Part shown: positions 13,701 through 24,607 of the stretch, piece by piece | Position numbering within the stretch: the stretch's first letter is position 1 | How the letters are laid out: every line of letters starts with the position of its first letter | Source of the DNA: Aporrectodea caliginosa | Taxonomy: Eukaryota > Annelida > Clitellata > Crassiclitellata > Lumbricidae | DNA length: 64,000 nucleotides | Assembly (NCBI GenBank): GCA_020284085.1 | Contig: JACEVL010000210.1 | Span: 581,001 to 645,000, forward strand | Direction of reading: 5' to 3' | Notes under the pieces: model-generated | The model's database searches: none | What the model was told of the DNA's origin: nothing | Seen by the model: the letters and a program-made list of their open reading frames with translations, nothing else | Translations under genes and position numbers: made by a program

Positions 13701-16700
13701 GCTATTTGGTCAGCATTCATCTTCCTTTAGATGACAAATTAATTTCTAACCACTTCATTCGTATTTTCTTTTCACTGTGTATTATTTATTTATTTATTTC
13801 AGAAAATTTCTATAGCGCCCCTTCAAGGATGCCTACTTAGAAGCGCTAAGGATGCACAAGTATTAGTGCAGTTCTTAGCAAGCTGGAATACTAATCTAGT
13901 GGCTTGGAGTTGAATTTTCCATTAAGGACAGATGACATTTGTTCTGGTTCACTAATATTGCTTTCTAAGCTTAATTAACTTTATTGAGACAAACAGAATA
14001 TGTTGCTTTCTGGTCACAAATTTTGACTGGAACTTATAATATAAAATTTGTGAAAGAAATTTGAAAACAAGAGGAATTTTAGAAAGCGATTTAGAACTGT
14101 TTAACAGGGTGTGGGGCTTTTGTGACTTGATTTGAGAGCTACAGACATTGCTAAACAATGCAGTACACTGAGTAGTTTATTGTTAAGATATTTGATGTTT
14201 GAATGAGTTTAACTGGAACAATGCATCATGAAGTATGGGTAATTGGAGCTTGCATTTGAGGTGGTTGTGGACTTAGTGGTTGATTTGAAATGGTTCTTGT
14301 TTTGTAGTTGCTGGTCTTGACAACAGCATGAAGCTTCAAACCAAACAGGCGCGTGTCCAGTGGGAAGATTTTTACGCTAACACATACATCCTGCCTGCCC
14401 TGAATGTGAGTGATTCCTGCAATAGTTGCTTGACATCTAAAGGTTTTAGCATCGTAGATAATAATAATAATAATATTCATTTATTAGTTCAAACTGACAA
14501 AGTATGCGGTGAGATTGCATGATATAGTAGTAACAGATGATGACAAGTTTAACAGGAGTTGAATTTAACTATATGGCAGTCTGCAAGGCATCCATCTGTC
14601 CTACTGCTTATTTTACAGTTGCCCCTAAGGAGTGGAAGGCTGAGTCAACCTTATGGGGCTACTGGGTATCAAACCCAAGTCCTTCTGATCTTCGTGCCAG
14701 CGTGTTACCATTCAACCATCTCCAACCCGGCACAGTCATCATACTACTTCATTCTATTTTGGCCGCGTTTGTGGTTTCAGTCATTGTCTGTGGGCTGTTG
14801 TGCTGTAGTTAATTGTTAAATCAAGCAAATGGTAGAAATTAAGATCGCTATTGGCATTATTGGTGGTTAGTTGTCTAATGTTTATCAGGTGAGGAGAAAT
14901 GGAGTTGATTAAATTTAGATCTGTCTTTTTTTTATACTTGTATCAACCAACTTATGCAATTACGACACTTATGAGAAGCTTCTTATGGTACTTTATGTAT
15001 TGCATGCAGTACTTAGCTTGTATAGCCTGTTGTTTTGATTGCAAATCTGCAAAACTCTATTCTTGCAGGGACTAAACGCTCGGGTGCAAGAAGCCAATAT
15101 GAGAATGGTCAATGATGAGAGACTGGGTTAGTTTCATGTTTATTTGTTTTCAGTCTTATCTTAGAAGGACATTATTGGGCTGACAGGAATTATAAATTAA
15201 ACTAGTCATGTAAAGTAATATAGTCAGGGATTTCTATAGCACCACTTTTGCTGAATTTCCCGCAAGGGAATTTCCCACCCAACAAAATCAAACCACTGTC
15301 TTGACAGTTTGAAGATGGCTGTGGTTTCTGTCTTCTTATTGTCAATTACAGTTGAAGTAACTGAAAAGTGATTAACAAGTTTATTTTATGCATGTGACTG
15401 TCTCACTTTGCATGTGAGTATAGTAGCTAAATGACAAAAAATGAGTAGTTTGCCATTTGTAATTATCTAAAAATGAGTAGTTTGCCATTAGTTGACACAA
15501 AAAGGTCAAATATTATTACAAATACCATTACTATTACTATTACGATTAGTAATTATTACAAATACCATTACTGGTTTTCATGTGAGTTTTATAATGCTTA
15601 TTTTGGTATTTTTACAGGTAATAACCCCTTACTGAAAACCGTCTTTGAAGTAGATAATCTGGTGGCCCCAGCCAACATTCAGAGAATCCACGAGGAGCCT
15701 TCTCTTTGGCGCTTTAGGTCGCACATCACTCTCGAACATCTCGCGCACGCTCTCGACGAAAACATGGCGCAGAAGAAAGAAAATGAGCAGAAGCAGCGGA
15801 GATATCCAATTCTGCAGCTGTTCCTTAAAGATGTAATTGGTCTTTTCATTGACTACAATTTTTACCAAATTTGTTGGATTTGTAAACTAATATTTATGAC
15901 TTAAACAGATTACTGACTTCTATAATTGCAGCATGTTATGAATTTCTGCCAGCTTAACACTACAGCGGCTTGACCTCCCCGGATTCTGACCTGGCACCAG
16001 AATAGACACCAGACTTGATTTGATGTAGTGCCGGCGAATAAGCTGGTCTCCCTGATGTAGCTTTTGTGTGGGACTGAGAAATTTTGAAGATTTACATTAC
16101 ATTACAAGCACAAACAACATAGTGCTTCTCTGGCCACCAGAAATACGGTTTCTTCAGTTTACTGACTTGAAACTTTGACTGGTTTCTTTGGTTAATGCTT
16201 ATGGTTATCTAAATGTGACACAAAAGTAGTCATGATTGGAACTGATGTCTAAGTGTTGACACAAAAGAAGTCAGCTGTGTCATGTGGCTACCTAAGTGTT
16301 GACACAAAAGAAGAATGTCATGTGGTTACCGAGGTGTTCTATGTCATGTGGTTACCTAAGTGTTGACACAAAAGAAGTCATCTATGTCACGTGGCTACCT
16401 AAGTGTGACACAAAAGAAGTCATCTATGTCACGTGGCTACCTAAGTGTTAACACTAAAGAAGTCGTGATTACAACTGATGTGTCATGTGGTTACCTAAGT
16501 GTTGACACAAAAGAAGTTGTGATTAGATTTGATATGTAACTTTGATGTAGTTATTTGACGTTTGTATTGGTATTTTTTCTTATGAGATGTGTTTTCTCTG
16601 ATGCTTAGGAGCATCAGTTGAGAGCCGTCCGCCTCCTGCCAAACATCATTCGTCTCCATCGGTTGCTGCTGCAGAAACTCAATCGATGTCTCGACAGTTC

Positions 16701-19700
16701 AGATGCAACTACCATGACGATCGGAACATTTCTTGATGATCTCCAAGACGGTTTGTGAAACTTCTCTACCAGTTGCTCACCTTCATGCACCACATAAAGT
16801 TCAGTTGCTGAGTATTATTACAGTTTCTAGGCAGGCCCATGCAAAGCTGGTAGTAGGCCCAGGCCAGATGGGAAATGTAGACCCCCATTAATTTCAAACT
16901 GCTCATTAAGTATTTTGGTAATCAATCGGTGCTAACTGCATAATGATGATATGATTTCTGTATATAATATGCAATTAATCATCAAACATTTGAAGAGGGG
17001 AGTCAAGCTGGGTATGAGTTTAGGTCATGTTCAATATATCCCCTTTCCCCTTTGCTCTGAATAAGCCCTCACAATCAATGCCGGCTGCATTTATGCATTA
17101 CAAGTATTATGCTTAATTATGTGACTATGTGGCAATAATTATTATGTATATGAGAGATTGGGCATATCCATTTAGCAGGACATTCTTGGCCAAGTTGATG
17201 TTTTGCCACTGTCAGTGTAAAATAATGGACTACCTGGCATGTAAATCTAAGTACTAGTTAATAATGATGGATTCTTTCAGGTTGATGCTTGACCACTTCT
17301 GCAAAATAATGGAGCCTCTCATGTAAATCTAAGTACTAGTTAATCATGATGATTTTCTGTGAGTTCTGTGAGTTGATTTTAGTCTTCTGCTGTCTTTTGA
17401 CACCTGAAATGCACGTGCATGTGCCGTTGTTTCTTGTTTTTGCAGAAAATCAACGTCAGGAAATGCAGGGCCTCATTCTCGACTTTGCGTATGCTTGGGA
17501 CTGTGTTCGACCCAGTTTGGCTAACTATGGTAAATGCAACACATAATTTCTTACTAAGTCTGAAAAATCTTTGGCATTTGCATTGTGAAATGTAGTGAAT
17601 GTATAATGGTATTAGAAAAGGTTACAGACAAGATTATACTTTATACCATATCTGCAATCTGGAATGGGCTCCCTGTGGCTCTATGCCTAGTGCCGCGAGC
17701 CCTTGCGGCCACGTTCTACTCTGACCTCAAGACTGTTCTCTTTAGCCGAGGTCGGGTCGGGAGCGCTCCTGAGAGGATAATCTTGAAGTGGCACTATATA
17801 AATCTCATGAAAATGAAATGTTTGAAGGAGTTTTTCACTGTCGCCTCTAACAATTATATAATCAGGCAGGATTCTGGAACGAATCAGTGTAGAGTAACTC
17901 TTTAGAATCTGTTTTGTCAATTAATAGTAGACTGATTGGTTGAGACTTACCACATAACATGAAGGGTATGGATTTGAGTTTGCATTAAGATGGTCATTGT
18001 ATGTAAAGACAAATCCCCCATACACATCGCTTATAAATGTTGGTATGCAATACAATACAGTTCAATATATAATGAGTGCCATTGACTGATTTTCTGTCAT
18101 TAGAATGTTGTGCCATCCAGATATCTAGAGATAATCTGAAATCTTCATTATTTTTGTATTCTGCGTCTTATACACAGAGGTGACATGGTGACATGTAGCA
18201 CATTCATTATCTTACTTGGTTTTGTTGTATGTTCAGCTAATTTCTGACGATATCTGCGTTCTTCTTGTAGCGTTTAGTGGCTATACAATTCCAATGGATT
18301 ATACTCAGGAGCCAGTGAATGGAGATAGTCGACTGGCAATGCTACTGCCGTCCCTTCGTGGCTGGGGATTGTGTTCAGTTGCGCTCATCTACTATCTGCA
18401 AGAACTGCAGAACAACTTCCTTGAAAATTACAGCAAAGAACGAAAGCAGAGGTAAACATGATTTACTCGTAATTCCAAGTGTACAGTCGCAGCCAATGTA
18501 TTCTGTGATTATTACCAGTTAGTTAGAATGTTTTAGTTTCACAGCAGCTTGCTATATATTAAACATGCAACTAAAAAATAATATTAGTAATAATATTTGT
18601 TTATTAATTCAAACTGACAAGTACAAAGTAAGATTCAATGACATAGTTGTAACTTATGGTAACAAGTTTAGCAGGAGTCAAATTTAACTGTATGGCAGCC
18701 TGCAAGGCACCCATCTGTCCTACTGCTCATTTTACAGTCGCTCCCAGGGAGTGGAAGGCTGAGTCAACCTTATGGGGTTAGCAGGTATCGAACCCGCGTC
18801 CTTCTGATCTTCATGCCAGCATGTTATCCTTCAACCATCCCTGCCCAAAAAGGCTCTAACAATATTTAATTCAAAGTATTCCATAAGTATAAGGAGGCAC
18901 TAAATGATTCTCTTTTTTTCTCATGTGGTCTAAAAACCCAATCATTAAGTCAGTGGACAGGTGTTGATATTAACTGTGCAACCATCACATTTTAAGCAGT
19001 AGAATGTTTTGTTTCGTGCTGAAGAAGTTTCGTTTTGTGCTGAAGAAGTTGTTGCTTTTGCAGCCTGAAGGCACGCGTCGACATATACGACGCAAGCTAT
19101 GCTCACTTCATTGCTTACCATCCAGTTCATGATCTTCAGCCAATCATTCTGGCCAACTGTAATTATTCGCTGGAGGTTGGGAAGGGAACTACGATTGATT
19201 ACGACTTTGGTAGCATGGAGAAGCAAATCACAGAGAGATTCATCCGTGGCCGACCACGACTTGGAATCGGAGTAAGTTCGCACGAATGCGTCTTCCAGTC
19301 CAAAGTCCATGTTTACAGAAATTGCACAAAATGTATAATAAATAAACTGCTTTGTATTCAAACAAACGTCAGTGCTGTTTGTTTGTGACCGTGAGCACAA
19401 AATTTGACAGGAGCTTTGATGAAGGTTCTCCTTGTTTTCATGTGAATAGTGTCCTTTCCACAAGTTTCGGAGTAATGATAAATTTTGTATATTTGAGTTG
19501 GTGGTGCTATGGATGTTACGTAGGCACTTTGCAGAATTGCAGAGTTTTTATAAACCTATTGAATGCAACATGTAAATATACTTACTACTGTAAATCTAAT
19601 GTCATTTTATTCCACGACTTGTGAATCATCAAATTACTGCGAATCAGCTGTTAATTTACTTTATGGCAAGTGAATGTTATTTATCTTAAAACTATGTATG

Positions 19701-22700
19701 ATGATCTACTTTAATCGTTGTTGCTAAACTCGGGGTACGATGGCCTTACTCAGCTTTTATTTTACTCATTTTATTTAGTGCATGAACTGCAAAGGAGTTC
19801 ATGCTTTATGAAGATTCATTGTGACACTGGTCTTTCATGAGCTGTTTTGTAGCTGTCTGAGGTTCAATTTGAGATCGAGAAGCTGTTTATGAACTTTTAT
19901 GTAGGTGACGTAGGTTCTATGCTTCATCGCCTCAGAAATTTTCAACCACAAAGCACTGTCGTTATAATGATTTTCTAACTATAATTTTGTTTTAATCACT
20001 GACTTTTAAGATTTTCACAAATGAAGGTTCAAAGCAATTAATCAGCAAATGAAATGTATTTCTGTAGAGAATGGAGTTCATCTTGTACAGAGAGGATTTC
20101 ACTAATGCTGCCGTCTTTTCTCAGCTGCGGTCCAGAATACCTCAGGTAGATTTGTTTTTAGTCTCAGATAGCATTGGCATTATACTTCAGGTCATTAGGG
20201 TTTAAAGGAGGTTGTATGATATGATTGTTAGCATATCAGCCAATATGATCATCCATGGGTGCTTTGCAGCCAAGTCATTATTGATATGTTTCACCTGAAA
20301 TACCCGTAAAAGGTTGTTGTGTTTTTGAACTTCAGTTGCTGAACAGATTTCAATGAAAATCAAGCCCAGAACATTTGTTTATCCCTTAACCTAAATTTTA
20401 AATTGGCTCAGGTCTTTTGAGTTTCTTTGAGGAATGCCTGTTTAGTTTGCTGGTAAGTATGTGCATGATTACATTACAAAATACCACTGGTTGACTTAAA
20501 CCCAGACAAATGAGGATCGATCATGTAAACTGCTCTTATGTATTCACTAAATTAATCGCATCTAAAAACATTATCACAATACACAAGACATCAGTCGATG
20601 GTGAACTGCTCTCCAAAGTTGCAGTCTATTTGACAGAGTTGGATGACTACTATTTTACCAACCTGTACTAGTTTGCACTAGTAAGGATCGTGATCAGTGT
20701 TACCCTGGTTGAACTTCATTCTGGAAACTTTCATGATGAGAGTGTACTAAAAGCACTGGGAAACCAATGCAGCTTGTCGTTGAAGTTTGAAATGACTTTT
20801 TCCACAGCCCAGTTATGCCTAGCATTGATCAGCATAGTCTTGAGAAGGCCAATACGTTAACATAACGATTTGGTTATTCTTGCTTGAAGGAGCCCCTTCC
20901 GTCGCAGGCTGAAATGGAGAGGGAACTAAAGCACCGACTGACTGACGTCACCGATCTCCTGGCCAGCCTCAACATCGCCGTCGGTTTCCTCGTTTCGATT
21001 GGTGGAGACCCTGACATGAACATGCTGCGATTCATGACAGATACGCTGAAAATGAAACAACCACATATAGCCGCAATGGCAAGTTCTACCGTATTTTAAC
21101 TCCACTGCTGCTCATACTCTGTAGGCCTAATTATGCTTGGGCCCTAAAAGAGTTATTAGACCCTTTGCACATTAAAGAGGCACTCAACAGTGTGCGCCGA
21201 GTTGTAGGCTATTTAGGTAGGCCTATAACTGACCAATGACTGACCAGGGAGGTGGTCAGCTAATGAAGTTGTGGGCGTGATGTTACATTAGGCGGAAAGG
21301 AAATAATCACTGATCTGGTAGCCTGTAACTTTTACTTGGTGTTACGTGGTAAAATGCTGTAAGAATAAAGGGTTGCACTACTTAACGTAAAGATTTGCAA
21401 CACTTGTTGCGCATCTTTTTCGTTATATTTTGGATGGCATCATTGTAGCATATAATTATTGATCTCACTCAACGATATTAAAATAGAAAGCTGCTACCCT
21501 GGTAAATATAGCACTACTATGAAACAAATAGGTTTTTAGCTTAGGCTGTACGGGTTATTTAACACTTTAACAATGAGAGTGAACTAAAGCACTGGGAAGC
21601 CAAAGTTTGTCGTTAAAGTGTTAATTGAAGTAGAGCAGTGGTCACCAACCTTTTTTCGGTCAGGAGCCGCATTGACAAGTTTGGGAGCCACCGTTTTACT
21701 AAGCACCACCTAACTAGTCACAAATTCTGGCAATGCCATATCATTAATACCTATATATAAAGAAATAAACAATTCAACGTTAATATATATCTGAAAATAA
21801 AACAATTCGAGACTTGGTCGTTAAACAGTTACAACTAATCTTACTAGTGCGACTGCTGTTAAAAGAGGCAATGATGCACAAATTTCAAGATTACCTTAGT
21901 GCTATGAAACAATTTGGTTGATTTCAGAATTTCATTAGGCTGTATGGGTTTGTTTTAACACTTTACCAATGAGAGTGTACTAATAGTGGCTAACCAATGC
22001 AGCTCATCATTAAAGTGTTAATTGAAATAGAGTGCTGTTTTTAATTAATTTGATAATATTAATCAAAACTGATAAGTTAATGAATATTGCCACATTATTT
22101 TACAACAAACACTGTTTCGTTGTTCAACTGGCAATATATAAATGTCTGATTTCATGCTGTACCTTTTAAAATCAAATATATGGTGTCTGATGTTTTAATG
22201 AAAGTTTCTGTTGTCCAGCTCGAGACAATCAAACTGAAGCACGTGGAGTCATTGTGGTTGCTACTGTCGTACCTGCGAGCTAGAATGCAAGCGACCTATG
22301 GACAGGTAAGGGCCTCTGTTGGTGCCAAAGTTATGTAGATGGGCTGGTGAATGCGTAAATGAATGCCTGTTCTTTGTGTGTGATATGGTAAGGATGTTGA
22401 GTAAGTAAGTACCACACACAGTTATTGCTTAACACCATCGAGCACTGATTTGTCAGTAATCGTGATCTCAAGATTTCTTAAGTGCTCAAGAAAGCTAAGT
22501 TGCAAGAACGAGGCTATTCACAGATGCTCGGTCAGAACAACACTGGTGGAATGTAAGATTGGCTTTGGTTCAATGTCAAGATTCATTAGCAGTGACTCTA
22601 TTTGCATATAAATAAGGATTTTTCTTAAGGATTATTTATTTGCTACCCATATGTATGAAACTCCAATATATGAAACTCTGTTCCTGGTCATTTCCTAATG

Positions 22701-24249
22701 TAAAAAGTAACAAATAAAACTTTCTTATGTTACTGTAACATTTTTTCAAAAGATAGGTACAATAGTATCTTAATATTTATTTTATTGGTTTTTATTATTG
22801 GTAACAAAAAATATTATGAAAATAATAAGAGGTCAATGTCAAGGTGATTCACTTATTTGCATGCCTTTATGGAAGCCCCTCAAGTTATGGAAACCCCTCA
22901 GAGGTTACGGAAACTTCTCAAAGGTTATGGAAACAGCTCAGGTTATGGAAACCCTTTGGAGGTTATGGAAACCCCTTACAGGTTTGGTCCCAGGGTTTGA
23001 GAAACTTTACAACTGAAGTGGAAACACAGCCACAGTTGTCTAACTACAGGACACCTTTTAAACTAGACTTATAAAATGCCTTCTTCTTTGTGTTTGAAGG
23101 ATGCATTTGAAAATGTTGATGAGAAGTACAGAGAACCAGTGCCAGACGATTTGAAGCCCAAGTTGAGGCTTGGCTTTCAGCACATTCAGATGGATTCCTT
23201 CCTGATCCTGCTCTACGAATGCATTGTCTTCAACATTACGGTGAAGCAGAATGTGAATGCTGAAGACTACGCAGACAACAGCGATTATCCGTAAATAGCA
23301 CTGGTTTTCTATCACATTTCTTATTGCCTAGTCCAGCATTTCCCAAAGTGTGTTCCACAGAACTTTAATTCCGTGAGGGGAGACAAGGTTCTGTGAGGAC
23401 ATTGGATTGGTGTTGTTTACATTACACTGTTACATTATAAATGAGACTCTGAAGCGAAGGGTTCCGTGGGAAAATTTTATTTAAAATAATTTCCAATCTA
23501 AATATGATAACATCTGGGTCGCTTTGAGTAAAGTCACGGTCAAAAGTCATTATCTATTGGAAAAGCCAGGTTGAAATCTGATACATCCAGGCCTTGTGCA
23601 AATTTAAGTATCCTGTGAGCTGAGGGACCTATGTTTCTATGGTATTGTATCTCACGTATATACTCACATAAGGTGGTAAAGTTGCAGTATTATAATATAT
23701 TACAATTGCAGACCACAGTGTGGAGGTATTTCCCTCCTCCTACGGTCTCCTTATCATCATCTTAATTATCATCATTATCCAAGGTAGCAGTGTTTGTTCA
23801 AAAGACTGTGCTATGATGTGGTTTCGTTGTGTATAATAATAAAAAAAACTAATCACACAATGAAGCAGCCTTTTAATTAATGATATTACTTCAGTTTATA
23901 AACTGGGACATAGTTTAGACATGTTGAGAAAGAATTGGACAGTGACAAAGTTACAGATTCAGTTACAGCATATCTCTTGCATTTAGTTGCCATTCTTTGA
24001 ATGAGTTTGTGATTACTGGTTGACTGGTGATGTCTGATTATTTCACATGCCACTGTTATCAAGTATTCAAACCGTGTGATGTTTTTTCTGCCTTCCAGCC
24101 TTCGGGATGTGCTGGATCTGTACATGGAGGACTCCGGATCCAGCTACTCGATCCCTGCCCTAAAGGACGGCAGATTTCCGGAAGAGATCAAAGCCAAGCA
24201 CTGCATTTCCACCTGGCTGCTGGCTCTCCATCCAAACCGAAAAGCATAG
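744..24249 (+). CDS. RNF213: RNF213-like E3 ubiquitin ligase, C-terminal 26 exons (5' part lies left of the window)
   Basis: Spliced exons in phase: 744-931, 1547-1819, 3097-3211, 3762-4039, 4860-4971, 6004-6120, 6711-6821, 8069-8122, 8886-9062, 9472-9565, 10250-10284, 11190-11287, 12701-12848, 13533-13708, 14327-14405, 15069-15126, 15618-15832, 16609-16750, 17446-17529, 18271-18451, 19064-19271, 20068-20145, 20890-21078, 22219-22305, 23100-23290, 24099-24249 (stop TAG). The total is 3,639 nt, about 1,212 residues. Order seen: RING finger, helical E3 region, RZ finger ([11 protein letters not shown] then [10 protein letters not shown]), then the long C-terminal domain ([32 protein letters not shown]). 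In the known family RNF213 is a giant cytosolic AAA+ ATPase/ubiquitin ligase acting in lipid-droplet biology and antimicrobial ubiquitylation. The motor is not in the window. Exon 15's acceptor (14326) was chosen for phase, because the stronger upstream AG (14307) would give a stop. Introns 5 and 23 use GC donors. Confidence 0.93.
1840..2650 (+). repeat. ~52-bp minisatellite and a 180-bp duplicated block
   Basis: GATGTATAATTAAAGATG followed by AAGTATATTTATGTATG repeats from 1840 to 2430. The block TGTCTTGCAGGTATGCACAG through ATGGAAGTCTGCTCC (2040-2200) recurs diverged at 2463-2650. Confidence 0.75.
2840..2995 (-). mobile_element. CR1-like LINE 3' end, antisense, in an RNF213 intron
   Basis: CAAT repeat, then TTGCACCCCTTCAAG and CTCATAGGCGC, then the antisense of the RT end (CAAGGGAACTCATTCCATG). 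Parallel to 60760-60920. Confidence 0.65.
3340..3570 (+). mobile_element. Possible LINE 3' end in an RNF213 intron
   Basis: Cys/Leu-rich broken frame followed by GATAAATAAAGAATATACTT and a TACT repeat, resembling a retroposed 3' end with its own AATAAA. Family not recognised. Confidence 0.35.
4250..4680 (-). mobile_element. Degenerate CR1-like reverse transcriptase fragment in an RNF213 intron
   Basis: The minus strand reads [14 protein letters not shown] near 4590, the RT catalytic YADD box, within a string of stops. Antisense to the host gene and heavily decayed. Confidence 0.6.
4972..6003 (+). other. GC-AG intron of RNF213-like gene
   Basis: Exon 4860-4971 ends GGAAATAAG and the intron begins GCAAGT. 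The only nearby GT (4976) would put the next exon in a frame with an early stop. The reading frame [16 protein letters not shown] therefore needs the GC donor. Apart from the C, the site is a perfect match to the U1-binding consensus, as known GC-AG introns usually are. The intron also holds an antisense SINE at 5640-5855. Confidence 0.85.
5640..5855 (-). mobile_element. tRNA-derived SINE (family A), antisense
   Basis: Box B complement near 5794-5805 (GGATTCTAACCC), preceded by GAAGGACTTGCCCAGGGTCC, and a 3' core GTGCCCCTTCAAG...ACTCAGAGGCGC at 5657-5692. The second copy is at 7590-7790. Confidence 0.75.
6422..6556 (+). repeat. ACAC/ATAC microsatellite
   Basis: Mixed CA and CATA repeats in the intron before exon 6711-6821. 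Confidence 0.9.
6845..6980 (-). mobile_element. SINE family C, 3' part
   Basis: TAATAATAATAATATTCTTT and TTCACAAGAACACAAATGAC match 25403-25515. The tRNA-like head is missing. Confidence 0.62.
7225..7257 (+). repeat. Perfect 14-bp hairpin
   Basis: CATTGGTGACACTG, a five-T loop, CAGTGTCACCAATG. Intronic, no flanking repeat family recognised. Confidence 0.85.
7590..7790 (-). mobile_element. tRNA-derived SINE (family A), antisense
   Basis: GGATTCGAACCC (box B complement, ~7722), AGTGAAGGACTTGCCCAGGG, and the 3' core AGCCCCTTCAAG...TCAGAGGCGGC. Preceded by a CATT repeat that is its tail in this orientation. Confidence 0.78.
8485..8765 (+). repeat. GGTT tetranucleotide repeat
   Basis: Long runs of GGTTGGTTGGTT with short interruptions, intronic. 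The apparent Trp-Leu-Val-Gly frames are repeat artefacts. Confidence 0.95.
10250..10284 (+). CDS. RNF213: First half-exon of the RZ zinc finger
   Basis: A 35-nt exon encoding the [11 protein letters not shown] core, which carries the first Cys/His pair of the RZ finger. It follows exon 9472-9565 (phase 1, ...GEAPTFY) and ends in phase 0 at GGAAAT|GTAAGT. The second zinc pair must come from the next exon. Two candidates exist, at 10920 and 11190, both starting TGT GGC in phase 0. Confidence 0.88.
10754..10794 (+). repeat. GAT trinucleotide repeat
   Basis: About 13 GAT units in the intron between the RZ half-exons. The poly-Asp frame is not coding. Confidence 0.9.
10920..11020 (+). pseudogene. 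Duplicate RZ-finger exon with in-frame TGA (decayed or poison exon)
   Basis: Flanked by a good acceptor (TTCTGTTCACCAG) and donor (CAA|GTAAGG). It reads [22 protein letters not shown] and continues NYTLQQGN. This matches exon 11190-11287 ([27 protein letters not shown]) in length, start phase 0 and end phase 2. The TGA at 10926-10928 sits where the partner has Arg, so one CGA-to-TGA change explains it. Each copy could splice to 12701 in frame. Using both would shift the frame. It may be a dead duplicate, a polymorphic allele, or a stop-containing exon used to lower expression. Confidence 0.82.
11190..11287 (+). CDS. RNF213: Intact second-half RZ-finger exon
   Basis: Encodes [19 protein letters not shown] followed by [13 protein letters not shown]. 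It provides the second zinc pair (C-x2-C) and the conserved IGG turn of the RZ finger. Acceptor TTGCTGACAG, donor CA|GTAAGT, phase 0 in and phase 2 out. The next exon (12701) completes a His codon and continues [14 protein letters not shown]. The exon lies 169 bases downstream of its TGA-bearing duplicate. Confidence 0.9.
11345..11740 (+). mobile_element. CR1/L2-like LINE 3' fragment in an RNF213 intron
   Basis: Translates as [15 protein letters not shown], then FRLF and CTYLF. The tail ends in TGGTTATGGTTAT repeats. The pattern is that of a LINE reverse transcriptase C-terminus. Confidence 0.6.
13015..13405. repeat. Inverted pair of CR1-like 3' tails around a hairpin element
   Basis: 13015-13100 is the antisense tail (TAATCGTAATTGTAAACTCC, then CAGGGCATCAGCTTATTCATGA). 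13310-13405 is the sense tail (CTCGTGAATAAGCTGGTACC, then GGAGTTTACGATTAC). They could pair over about 75 bases across a 210-base loop that holds one hairpin repeat (13139-13205). Confidence 0.7.
13139..13205 (+). repeat. ~65-bp hairpin repeat (copy 1)
   Basis: AACACTTAACGAC ... TCGTTAAAGCAGTT around the shared core GTGTACTAAAAGTGACTGGG. The same unit is at 20724, 21561, 21957 and 24608, always in the same orientation. Confidence 0.75.
13795..13880 (-). mobile_element. SINE-A 3' core fragment
   Basis: TATAGCGCCCCTTCAAGG and TACTTAGAAGCGCT. Only the conserved 3' end is present. Similar fragments lie at 9770-9805, 28620-28672, 52985-53015 and 59790-59850. Confidence 0.55.
14465..14740 (-). mobile_element. 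tRNA-derived SINE (family B), antisense
   Basis: On the minus strand: ATGGTTGAATGGTAACACGC (box A region) and GGGTTTGATACCC (box B), a body shared with 18586-18845, and an ATT-repeat tail at 14458-14475. Confidence 0.72.
15940..16095 (+). mobile_element. CR1-like 3' tail
   Basis: GGCGAATAAGCTGGTCTCC, TTTTGTGTGGGAC and GATTTACATTACATTAC match the tail pattern of 48600-48706 in degraded form. Confidence 0.55.
16230..16525 (+). repeat. ~45-bp minisatellite
   Basis: Units of AAGTGTTGACACAAAAGAAG then TCATGTGGTTACCT repeated about six times, with variants, in the intron before exon 16609. Confidence 0.85.
17590..17810 (+). mobile_element. LINE reverse-transcriptase C-terminal fragment
   Basis: [12 protein letters not shown], then [18 protein letters not shown] and the tail GCACTATATAAATCTCATG. 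Sits in the intron after exon 17446-17529. Not part of the host frame. Confidence 0.6.
18586..18845 (-). mobile_element. tRNA-derived SINE (family B), antisense
   Basis: GGTATCGAACCCGCG is the box B complement. The body (CAAGGCACCCATCTGTCCTA, GAGTGGAAGGCTGAGTCAAC) matches 14580-14660. Confidence 0.74.
19272..20067 (+). other. Ordinary intron, no repeats recognised
   Basis: Intron of the RNF213-like gene between exons 19064-19271 and 20068-20145. Other introns with nothing notable: 932-1546, 9063-9471, 16751-17445 (only a small ~90-bp internal duplication). Confidence 0.6.
20724..20789 (+). repeat. ~65-bp hairpin repeat (copy 2)
   Basis: Core GAGTGTACTAAAAGCACTGG, then AAACCAATGCAGCT and GTCGTTGAAG. 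The left arm is diverged. Confidence 0.65.
21561..21622 (+). repeat. ~65-bp hairpin repeat (copy 3)
   Basis: AACACTTTAACAAT ... GTCGTTAAAGTGTT arms around GAGAGTGAACTAAAGCACTG. Part of a wider local duplication with 21957-22020. Confidence 0.75.
21957..22020 (+). repeat. ~65-bp hairpin repeat (copy 4)
   Basis: AACACTTTACCAAT ... ATCATTAAAGTGTT around GAGAGTGTACTAATAGTGGC. Flanks (ATGAAACAA..., AATTGAAATAGAG) also match copy 3. Confidence 0.72.
22868..22990 (+). repeat. ~20-bp minisatellite
   Basis: GGTTATGGAAACCCCTCA-type units repeated six to seven times before exon 23100. Confidence 0.85.
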
Positions 24250-24331
24250 GCAACTGGAGGCATGTTCGCGGCATTGTGTCGGCCGAAAACTTGCGAATGT
24301 AATAACTGACGTTCAGGCACTGAAATCATCG

Positions 24332-24347
24332 AATAAAATTGAATAAA
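24332..24347 (+). terminator. Poly(A) signals of the RNF213-like gene
   Basis: Two AATAAA hexamers at 24332-24337 and 24342-24347, 83 and 93 bases after the stop codon. A further AATAAA lies at about 24552. The next gene is convergent and ends at 24719. Confidence 0.6.
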
Positions 24348-24607
24348 AAATTGTTTTTCCTTTTACGTGAACTACCGCGGTTTCATTGCGAATATTGTAT
24401 ACATACAGTGTTGTTTTGCGTCGATTTCTGTCTGTAAAGCATTTACTTTCTAATGGTTCTAAACCCCTTTATGGCAGTTCTCTTGTCGAGTTGGCCAACT
24501 GCTCAGTCTGTCTGAAAATGAACATTTGGTACATTTGTTGCTGCTTTTACTCTAATAAAAAAAACATAATATCAGTGAAATTGTTGTCTTACTAGCTAAA
24601 ATACTTC

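Larger units (their letters stand above)
21079..22218 (+). other. Second GC-AG intron of RNF213-like gene
   Basis: Exon 20890-21078 ends GCCGCAATG and the intron begins GCAAGT. The alternative GT at 21083 gives a stop codon inside exon 22219-22305. The intron contains two TAGGCCTA motifs (21122, 21218), two copies of a ~62-base hairpin repeat (21561, 21957) inside a ~130-base local duplication, and a hAT-like end (CAGTGGTCACCAACC near 21637). Confidence 0.83.

Noticed and set aside
14308..14326. Upstream acceptor TTTTGTAG for exon 14327-14405
   Set aside because: Its use gives an in-frame TGA after a few codons. The CAACAG acceptor keeps the frame.
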